In this document: piece after piece, positions 34,141-39,368 of the stretch
Layout: every line of letters starts with the position of its first letter
Numbering within the stretch: the first letter of the stretch is position 1
NCBI RefSeq assembly: GCF_018883605.1
Contig: NZ_JAHLEM010000169.1
Location: forward strand, 1-39,368
Direction: 5' to 3'
Source of the DNA: Streptomyces niphimycinicus
GTDB lineage: Bacteria > Actinomycetota > Actinomycetes > Streptomycetales > Streptomycetaceae
Length of the DNA: 39,368 bases
Notes under the pieces: generated by a model
The model's input: the letters and a program-made list of their open reading frames with translations, nothing else
Told to the model about the DNA's origin: nothing
Database searches by the model: none
Program-made: the position numbers and the translations under genes

Positions 34141-35150
34141 AGCAGCACCGCCCCGACCAGGACCGACATCAGCAGGGCGAGGACGAAGGTGGCGGGCGCG
34201 AACCGCAGCGCGAACCCGCGGCCGAAGGTACCGGTCTGCATGGCGAACAGCTTCAGGTCGATCATCGGCCCGACGACCAGGAACGCCAGCCGGGCGGTGA
34301 GCGAGAACTGCGACAGGGAGGCGGCCACGAAGGCGTCGGCCTCGGAGCAGATCGACAGCAGCACCGCGAGCACCGCCAGGGCGAGGATCGATACCACCGG
34401 GTCATCGGCCGCACCGTGCAGCCGGCTCGCCGGCACCACGGCCTTGAGGGTGGCCGCGGCCATCGCGCCGACGACGAGGAAACCACCGGCGTGCATCACA
34501 TCGTGGCGTACCGACGCCCAGAACGCGGCGCCCCTGCCGTGGCCGTGGAAGGAAGGGCGGGCCGGTGGGCGCAGCCAGTCGGCCCGCCCCAGCCGCTGCC
34601 ACAGCCAGCCCATCGCACACGCCACGAGCAGACTGGCCACGAACCGGGCGAGCACCATCTCCGGGTCGCGGGGGAACGCGACGGCGGTGGCGGTCAGCAC
34701 GATCGGGTTGATCGCCGGGGCGGACAGCACAAACGCCAGCGCCGCCGCGGGGGTGACGCCCCGGCGCACCAGCACCCCGGCCACCGGCACCGAGGCGCAT
34801 TCACAGCCGGGCAGCACCGCCCCGGCCACCCCCGCCACCGGCACCGCGAGGGCGGGCCGCCGCGGCAGCGCGCGGGCGAAGAACGACGGCGGGACGAACA
34901 CCGCGATGAGCGCGGACAGCAGCACCCCGAGCACGAGGAAGGGAAGGGCCTGGAGGACCACCGCGACGAACACGGTCATCCAGCTCTGCGTCACCGGAGC
35001 CGACAGCGCCCGGCGGATCGGCCCCTGCGCCATGACCACCAGGACCAGCAGCATGATCAGGCCGAGGGACGAATCGAACCGCCCGCCCCGCGGCTCGCCC
35101 GCGGCGCGGCGGCCGGCCCCGGGCGGGGCCGCTTTGGTCGTGGTGCTCAC
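34137..35150 (-). CDS. Permease of the YraQ/YcgR (ArsP_1, DUF318) family
   Basis: A 337-residue polytopic membrane protein with about eight helices. The family motif with two cysteines, LPGCECASVPVAG, sits between helices, followed by LSAPAINPIVL and, in the second half, ICSEADAFVAAS. Related ArsP proteins export trivalent organoarsenicals through such cysteines; YcgR-type members are linked with metal homeostasis. GTG 35150 (MSTTTKAAPP) follows GGAGG at about 10 bases and is preferred to the upstream start at 35231. Forms a two-gene operon with the TIGR03943 gene. Confidence 0.88.
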   Translation of the reverse strand: MSTTTKAAPPGAGRRAAGEPRGGRFDSSLGLIMLLVLVVMAQGPIRRALSAPVTQSWMTVFVAVVLQALPFLVLGVLLSALIAVFVPPSFFARALPRRPALAVPVAGVAGAVLPGCECASVPVAGVLVRRGVTPAAALAFVLSAPAINPIVLTATAVAFPRDPEMVLARFVASLLVACAMGWLWQRLGRADWLRPPARPSFHGHGRGAAFWASVRHDVMHAGGFLVVGAMAAATLKAVVPASRLHGAADDPVVSILALAVLAVLLSICSEADAFVAASLSQFSLTARLAFLVVGPMIDLKLFAMQTGTFGRGFALRFAPATFVLALLMSVLVGAVLL

Positions 35151-35296
35151 GGGTGAGGTACCTCCGGCGTCGAGGGTGCGTGCGCGGTTCCCCGCCCCCT
35201 CCAGTACGCCGGTCGGGCCCCGTGTGCTCACCGTTCCCGCGCAGCAGCCGGATGTCCTGTGCCCGCCACGATCCGGATGTCCTTGCGCCGCCCCGC

Positions 35297-36451
35297 TCAG
35301 CCGGGGTTCACCCAGGAGCCCCGCTCGGCGGAGCGGGCCATGGCGTCCAGCACGGTGGCGCTGTGCACGGCGTCGTCCAAAGTGGCGCCGTAGGCGGTGT
35401 CCTCGGCGATGGAGCGCATGAAGTGGTACGCCTCGATCACCTTCAGATCGTCATAGCCCATGCTGTTGGCCGCGCCGGGCTGGAAGGCGGCGTACTCGCC
35501 GTGCCCCGGGCCGATGTACACGGTGGAGACGGGCTGGTCCTGGTAGGCGGTGCCGTGGCTGACGCCGAGTTCGCCCATGCGCCGGAAGTCCCAGAAGAGC
35601 GCGCCCTTGGTGCCGTGGATCTCGAAGCCGTAGGTGTTCTGCTCGCCGACCGAGACCCGGCACGCCTCCAGCACCCCGCGGGCGCCGGAGGCGAATCGCA
35701 GCAGACAGGAGACGTAGTCCTCGTTCTCCACCGGGCCCAGCTCGCCGCCGGTGGCCCGGGTGTGTCCGGCGGTGGCGCCGGTGGGGCGGGCCCGCTCGGG
35801 CACGAACACGGCGGTGTCGGCGGTCAGGGCGTCGATCTCGCCGAGCAGGAAACGGGCCAGGTCCACTCCGTGGGAGGCGAGGTCGCCCAGCACTCCGCTG
35901 CCGCCACGGGCGCGTTCGTAGCGCCAGGTCAGGGCACCTTCGGGGTGGGCGGCGTAGTCGCTGAAGAGGCGGACGCGGGCATGGGTGACGGTGCCGATCT
36001 CGCCGGCCGCGATCATGGCGCGTGCGGTCTGGACGGCGGGTGCGTTGCGGTAGTTGAAACCGACCGCGCCCTGGACCCCGGCCTCGGCCACGGCGGCGGC
36101 GACCGCGCGGGCGTCGTCGGCGGTGAGCCCGACCGGCTTCTCGATCCAGATGTGCTTGCCCGCCCGGGCCATGGCGATGCCGATCTCCCGGTGCAGAAAG
36201 TTCGGCGCGGCGATGCTCACGGCCCGGACGCGGGGGTCGGCGGCGACCTCGTGCCAGTCCCGGACGGCGGTGGCGAAGCCGTACCGCCCGGCGGCCTCCT
36301 CGGCCCGGCCGGGCACCTCGTCGGCGACGGCGACCAGTTCGGGCCGTACGGACAACTGCGGGAAGTGGTGCGGCAGCCGGACGTACGCCTGGGTGTGCAC
36401 CCGTCCCATCCAGCCGAATCCCACGACGGCGACTCCGAGCGTACTCACCAT
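35297..36451 (-). CDS. Gfo/Idh/MocA family sugar oxidoreductase
   Basis: A 384-residue NAD(P)-dependent oxidoreductase. The Rossmann N-terminus has GVAVVGFGWMGRVH (GxGxxG at 10-15), the conserved EKPVGLT motif with catalytic Lys near 98, and a C-terminal alpha/beta domain with the GDLASHGVDLARFL motif carrying the active-site Asp and His. Members oxidise inositols, glucosides or other cyclic polyols and sugars. ATG 36451 follows AAGAAGGG at 5 bases. It is divergent from a LacI repressor, and a LacI-type operator lies 14 bases upstream of the ATG, so repression by that regulator is very likely. Confidence 0.92.
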   Translation of the reverse strand: MVSTLGVAVVGFGWMGRVHTQAYVRLPHHFPQLSVRPELVAVADEVPGRAEEAAGRYGFATAVRDWHEVAADPRVRAVSIAAPNFLHREIGIAMARAGKHIWIEKPVGLTADDARAVAAAVAEAGVQGAVGFNYRNAPAVQTARAMIAAGEIGTVTHARVRLFSDYAAHPEGALTWRYERARGGSGVLGDLASHGVDLARFLLGEIDALTADTAVFVPERARPTGATAGHTRATGGELGPVENEDYVSCLLRFASGARGVLEACRVSVGEQNTYGFEIHGTKGALFWDFRRMGELGVSHGTAYQDQPVSTVYIGPGHGEYAAFQPGAANSMGYDDLKVIEAYHFMRSIAEDTAYGATLDDAVHSATVLDAMARSAERGSWVNPG

Positions 36452-36464
36452 GACTGCCCTTCTT

Positions 36465-36476
36465 TGGACCGTTCCA
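36465..36476. promoter_or_regulatory. LacI-type operator O1
   Basis: TGGACCGTTCCA, the exact reverse complement of the site at 36548-36559. It lies just downstream of the predicted start of the oxidoreductase transcript, where a bound repressor would block elongation or initiation. Confidence 0.7.
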
Positions 36477-36491
36477 GAAATCTCCCGGCCC

Positions 36492-36521
36492 ACATTGGAA
36501 GCACTGTCCGCAGGGTGTCAA
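36492..36521 (-). promoter_or_regulatory. Promoter of the Gfo/Idh/MocA gene
   Basis: A perfect -35 TTGACA on the minus strand (36521-36516) is followed after 18 bases by CAATGT (36497-36492) as a poor -10. Transcription would begin near 36485. Confidence 0.5.
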
Positions 36522-36526
36522 CCCCT

Positions 36527-36555
36527 TTGACAACCACGTCCACCCTGTGGAACGG
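36527..36555 (+). promoter_or_regulatory. Promoter of the LacI gene
   Basis: A perfect -35 TTGACA (36527-36532) stands back-to-back with the divergent -35, forming TGTCA-N6-TTGACA. The -10 position, 17 bases on (about 36550-36555), falls inside operator O2, so the repressor would cover it. The -10 itself is non-consensus. Confidence 0.45.
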
Positions 36556-36559
36556 TCCA
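36548..36559. promoter_or_regulatory. LacI-type operator O2
   Basis: TGGAACGGTCCA, 12 bases, exact inverted copy of O1 with centres 83 bp apart (close to eight helical turns). It covers the LacI -10 region and ends 4 bases before the ATG, leaving no room for a normal ribosome site. Confidence 0.7.
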
Positions 36560-36563
36560 GAAC

Positions 36564-37571
36564 ATGAGACCACCGACGATCCGCGATGTCGCCGAACGGG
36601 CCGGAGTGTCGAAGTCGCTGGTCTCCCTGGTGCTGCGCGGCTCCGAGCAGGTGCGCCCCGAGAAACGGCAGGCCGTCCTGGCCGCCGTCGAGGAGCTCGG
36701 CTACCGGCCCAACGCCGCCGCGCGCAGCCTCAGCGAGCGGCGCACCCGGACCGTCGGAGTGCTCCTCAACGACCTGCGCAACCCCTGGTTCGTGGAGCTG
36801 CTCGACGGCCTCAACTCCCAGCTCTACGCGAACGGTCTGCGGACGCTGCTGGCCGACGGCCGGCTCAACCGGCGGCTCGGCGAGGATCTCACCCACACCT
36901 TCACCGAGCTGCGGGTCGACGGCCTGATCGCGGTCGGCACACTCCCGGACCCGGCGGCGGTGCGCACGGCGGCCGCGCGGGTGCCCACGGTGGTCGCGGG
37001 CAGCCGCGAGCCCGTGCTGCCCCACGTGGACATCGTCGCGGGCGACGACGAGCTGGGCGCCCGCCTCGCCACCGAACACCTCATCGGCCTCGGCCACCGG
37101 CGCATCGCCCATATCGCCGGACAGGGGGTGGTGGGCGAGCTGCGCCGCCGCGGCTTCGAGGCGGTCATGCGCGAGCACGGCCTGGCCGGGTCCGCGGCCG
37201 TGGAGCAGGGCGATCTGACCGAGGAGGGCGGCTACCGGGCCACCGTCCGGCTGCTGGGCGCGCCGCACCGGCCCACCGCCGTCTTCGCGTTCAACGACAT
37301 GGCGGGCGTCGGCGCCCTGTCGGCCGCCGAGGAGCTGGGCCTCCGGGTGCCGGACGACCTCTCCCTCGTCGGCTACGACAACACCTATCTCGCGCGGCTG
37401 CGCCATCTGTGGCTCACCACCGTGGACAACGCGAACCACGACATCGGCCGCCGCGCCGCACGCCGCCTGCTCGACCGGATCACCGACCCCACCCGCCCCG
37501 GCGAGGTCGCCCTCACCGCTCCGGCCCTCGAAGTCCGCGGTACGACCGCGCCGCCGCGATCGACCGACTGA
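36564..37571 (+). CDS. LacI family transcriptional repressor
   Basis: A 335-residue LacI-type repressor. The N-terminal helix-turn-helix and hinge are at 4-58 (TIRDVAERAGVSKSLVSLVLRG in part, then YRPNAAARSLSE), followed by the periplasmic-binding-like effector domain (TVGVLLNDLRNPWF, VAGDDELGARLATEHLIGLGHRRIAHI, FAFNDMAGVGAL). It probably senses the sugar or polyol used by the divergent Gfo/Idh/MocA enzyme. ATG 36564 has no Shine-Dalgarno sequence, and O2 lies right before it, suggesting a short-leader mRNA and autorepression. Confidence 0.92.
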   Translation: MRPPTIRDVAERAGVSKSLVSLVLRGSEQVRPEKRQAVLAAVEELGYRPNAAARSLSERRTRTVGVLLNDLRNPWFVELLDGLNSQLYANGLRTLLADGRLNRRLGEDLTHTFTELRVDGLIAVGTLPDPAAVRTAAARVPTVVAGSREPVLPHVDIVAGDDELGARLATEHLIGLGHRRIAHIAGQGVVGELRRRGFEAVMREHGLAGSAAVEQGDLTEEGGYRATVRLLGAPHRPTAVFAFNDMAGVGALSAAEELGLRVPDDLSLVGYDNTYLARLRHLWLTTVDNANHDIGRRAARRLLDRITDPTRPGEVALTAPALEVRGTTAPPRSTD

Positions 37572-37633
37572 CCGTCGCGCACCGCCCATTGACGCCCCAT
37601 CGGTCCCTTGCCTATCGTCCGTCCGAAGTACTG

Positions 37634-37768
37634 AGCAGTGTCCGATATCTCGCCGACGGCGCCAAGCAGACGATGGCCGAGGACGGCACCAAGATCGAGA
37701 CCGGCCGGGCGTACGACGTGCGGATCGAGGTCCGCGGTCGGCAGGTGGCGCTGCACCTGGACGGATTA
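37634..37768 (+). pseudogene. Short remnant of a glycoside-hydrolase-like gene
   Basis: About 45 codons (SSVRYLADGAK..., ending TGRAYDVRIEVRGRQVALHLDG) resemble the beta-sandwich portion of alpha-L-arabinofuranosidases and related LamG-like domains, where a 'GRWYDxRIEVxGxxxxLYLDG' pattern is usual. There is no start codon, no catalytic domain and no continuation: the frame runs into a terminator. A TTA codon at 37766-37768 marks the end of the recognisable part. I regard it as the scar of a deleted sugar-utilisation gene once controlled by the adjacent LacI. The family assignment is tentative. Confidence 0.45.
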
Positions 37769-37774
37769 CAGAGA

Positions 37775-37809
37775 CCGCGGCCGGTGACCGGGTCGGTCAC
37801 CGGCCGCGG
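37775..37809. terminator. Perfect 15-bp hairpin terminator
   Basis: Arms 37775-37789 and 37795-37809 are exact reverse complements with loop GGGTC. It lies 2 bases from the stop of the minus-strand small membrane protein and also downstream of the LacI gene and remnant, so it is likely bidirectional. Confidence 0.75.
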
Positions 37810-37811
37810 CA

Positions 37812-38051
37812 TCACCTTCGGCTTCGATCGCCGATCGCACCGCCCGCCGCACCCACCGCCAGGCCGAGGACGACCATCACCACATAGCTGTAGACCTCAT
37901 AGCCGTCGGGAACGACGAAGCGGACGAAACCCATGAAGTGGAGCCAGCCCCACCATTCGTGCAGCAGACCGCTTCCGCCACCGACGACGAGGGTGAAGGA
38001 GAGCAGATGCGACACGGCGGCGAGCGGGGAGGTGTCCTTGGTGGATGCCAT
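37812..38051 (-). CDS. Small two-helix membrane protein, unknown function
   Basis: A 79-residue protein with hydrophobic segments at about 10-30 (AAVSHLLSFTLVVGGGSGLL) and 52-72 (VYSYVVMVVLGLAVGAAGGAIG) and an aromatic loop between (HEWWGWLHFMGFVRFVVPDGYE). It ends in basic residues. I do not recognise the family. ATG 38051 is the only reasonable start, with a weak ribosome site. It is divergent from a sensor kinase gene and ends in a strong terminator, supporting that it is expressed. Confidence 0.65.
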   Translation of the reverse strand: MASTKDTSPLAAVSHLLSFTLVVGGGSGLLHEWWGWLHFMGFVRFVVPDGYEVYSYVVMVVLGLAVGAAGGAIGDRSRR

Positions 38052-38124
38052 GGCCCGAACCTAGGCGGGCCGCCCCGGGCGGCGGATCGGGCACAAGGCG
38101 GCGACGGGATGACCAAAGAACACC

Positions 38125-38153
38125 CCCCGACATCGGGGAGTCGTACTTAAGTA
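38125..38153. promoter_or_regulatory. Two palindromes upstream of the sensor kinase
   Basis: CCCCGA-CA-TCGGGG (38125-38138) is followed 5 bases later by the perfect 10-bp palindrome TACTTAAGTA (38144-38153), an A/T-rich element in a GC-rich setting. They lie between the divergent membrane-protein and kinase genes and are candidate sites for the cognate NarL-type response regulator. Confidence 0.45.
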
Positions 38154-38195
38154 TCCGCTCGCGGCGCCCATCCCCGCTCGCCCGCCGGGTCCGCG

Positions 38196-38201
38196 TAGAT
38201 T
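38196..38201 (+). promoter_or_regulatory. -10 element of the sensor kinase gene
   Basis: TAGATT matches the streptomycete -10 form. A start of transcription 7 bases on (about 38208) would be only about 2 bases before the ATG at 38210, implying a leaderless or nearly leaderless mRNA. No clear -35 is visible; activation from the palindromes upstream is possible. Confidence 0.4.
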
Positions 38202-38209
38202 GCCGGGAC

Positions 38210-39368
38210 ATGCGCCGCATCCACCGCACCCGCCGGGACTGGGCAGCCGATCTGGGGCTGATGCTCTTCGCCGCCTGCTTCGCCGTCGCCAGCTCGGATT
38301 CCCTACCGATCGAGGACGGCCTCGATCCGCTGTGGCGGACCGTCGACCAGGTGATCGGCGGGCTGGGGTGTGCGACGGTCCTGCTGCGGCGGCGGTGGCC
38401 GGTGGCGCTGGCGGTGGCGCTGCTGCTGGCGGGCAGCGAGGTGTCGCACTATTTGACCGGTCCGGCGATGGTGGCGGTGTTCACGGTGGCCGCGACCCGG
38501 CCGTGGCGGGCCACGGCATGGGTGGCGGCGGTGGCCTTCGTACCGCTTCCCGCCTTCCTGTGGCAACTGCCGGAGGTGTCCGGGGACCGGAAGAGCTCGG
38601 CGCTGACGTACTTCGCGCTGATCGCCGGGGCCATCGGCTGGGGGTTGTTCCGGCGGTCCCGGCAGCAGCTCATCGTCTCACTGCGGGCGCGCGCCGAACT
38701 GGCCGAGGCGGACGCGGAGTTGCGGGCCGAGCGGGCCCGCCGGGAGGCGCGGGAGGAGATCGCGCGCGAGATGCATGATGTGCTGGGGCACCGGCTGACA
38801 TTGCTGAGCGTGCACGCGGGGGCGCTGGAGTTCCATACGAACGCGCCCCGAGAGGAGATCGGAAAGGCCGCCGGGGTGATCCGGGAGAGTGCCCATCTGG
38901 CGCTGCGCGATCTGCGCGAGGTGATCGGGGTGCTGCGCGCGGGACCGGCGGAGGACGAGCGGCCCCAGCCCGAACTGGCCGACCTGGCCCGGCTGGTGGC
39001 GGAGGCACGGGCGGCGGGCGGCCGGATCGAGCTGACCGGGCCGCCCGACGGACCGGCCCCGCCGCCCATGGTGGGGCGGACGGCGTACCGCATCGTCCAG
39101 GAGGCGCTGACCAACGCGCGCAAACACGCGCCCGGCGCGGCGGTCACCATACGGGTGGCCGGGGGCCCTGCCGGCCGGCTGACCGTGGAGGTCCGCAACG
39201 CACCGCCGCCCGGAGCGGCCGCGGACACCGGCGGTGGAGCGGAAGGCGGTGGTCAGGGGCTGATCGGGCTGGCCGAACGGGCCCGGCTGGCGGGCGGCGA
39301 GCTGAGCGCGGGCCCGGCCCACGACGGTTTCCGGGTCCGCGCCTGGCTACCCTGGCCCGGGGGGGGCC
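38210..39368 (+). CDS. DesK/NarL-type sensor histidine kinase, C-terminus cut by right edge
   Basis: About 386 codons are present. The N-terminal part has four or five hydrophobic helices (about 13-28, 46-60, 64-75, 85-118 and 133-146), followed by a coiled coil and the HisKA_3 dimerisation domain with phospho-acceptor His189 in REMHDVLGHRL. The HATPase has N-box RIVQEALTNARKHA (about 294-307) and GQGLIGLAERARLAGG. The HPK7 family partners with NarL-type response regulators, whose gene is expected just past the window. The true frame begins at ATG 38210; the overlapping longer frame from 38200 lacks homology. Only a few C-terminal codons are missing. Confidence 0.9.
   Translation, partial: MRRIHRTRRDWAADLGLMLFAACFAVASSDSLPIEDGLDPLWRTVDQVIGGLGCATVLLRRRWPVALAVALLLAGSEVSHYLTGPAMVAVFTVAATRPWRATAWVAAVAFVPLPAFLWQLPEVSGDRKSSALTYFALIAGAIGWGLFRRSRQQLIVSLRARAELAEADAELRAERARREAREEIAREMHDVLGHRLTLLSVHAGALEFHTNAPREEIGKAAGVIRESAHLALRDLREVIGVLRAGPAEDERPQPELADLARLVAEARAAGGRIELTGPPDGPAPPPMVGRTAYRIVQEALTNARKHAPGAAVTIRVAGGPAGRLTVEVRNAPPPGAAADTGGGAEGGGQGLIGLAERARLAGGELSAGPAHDGFRVRAWLPWPGGG

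Noticed and set aside
35153..37936. A 927-codon open frame on the plus strand across the Gfo/Idh/MocA and LacI genes
   Set aside because: It is antisense to one well-recognised gene and out of frame with the other; long stop-free shadow frames are usual at this GC content. Only its short piece near 37634-37768 resembles real coding sequence.
1..39368. tRNA, rRNA, riboswitch or CRISPR array
   Set aside because: I looked for clover-leaf-like segments, CCA ends, evenly spaced repeats and known riboswitch cores and saw none that held up.

Overview
The window is about 39 kb of very GC-rich DNA. Codon third positions are almost all G or C, GTG starts are common, and the gene families are typical of Streptomyces or a close actinomycete (PucR, ABC-F, DesK-type kinase, SpoIIE phosphatase, TIGR03943/permease pair). 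I saw no rRNA, tRNA, CRISPR array, transposase or integrase. Convergent gene pairs are often separated by strong GC-rich hairpins. Both window edges cut through a gene. || Layout: 1-5184 (-) is the N-terminal 1728 residues of an iterative type I polyketide or PUFA-like megasynthase with two N-terminal flavin TIM-barrel (nitronate monooxygenase/PfaD-like) domains, then KS and AT; the rest lies to the left of the window. 5.6-12.1 kb holds an ABC-F ATPase with a long leader, a cysteine-rich secreted protein, an alpha/beta hydrolase, a sigma-like/zinc-finger/TM/ricin-lectin fusion and a methyltransferase. 12.35-13.5 kb has a decayed carbohydrate esterase and a GNAT acetyltransferase. || 13.65-20.25 kb is a tight catabolic locus. 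A divergent PucR activator (+) faces a five-gene minus-strand operon: ureohydrolase, NCS1 permease, cyclase/formamidase-like hydrolase, SnoaL-like protein and aminobutyraldehyde-type aldehyde dehydrogenase. It looks like uptake and breakdown of a guanidino or other nitrogen-rich compound. At 20.3-21.9 kb there is a second methyltransferase next to a broken PucR gene, in which one internal piece appears inverted between short inverted repeats. || 22-30.1 kb: a CocE-type hydrolase with a divergent TetR regulator; a DszC/SfnB-like flavoprotein with an Rrf2 regulator and a striking palindromic operator; a 995-residue GAF-PAS-PAS-GAF-SpoIIE-HATPase signalling protein; and a short-chain dehydrogenase. 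30.4-39.4 kb: a pentonate-type IlvD/Edd dehydratase, an HSL-type esterase, the TIGR03943/permease pair, a Gfo/Idh/MocA oxidoreductase divergent from a LacI repressor with two matched operators, a glycosidase-like gene remnant, a small membrane protein and the start of a DesK-type sensor kinase. || The most unusual items are the tandem flavin-barrel megasynthase, the single-chain sigma/anti-sigma/lectin receptor, the ureohydrolase-NCS1-cyclase-ALDH operon and the inverted PucR remnant.
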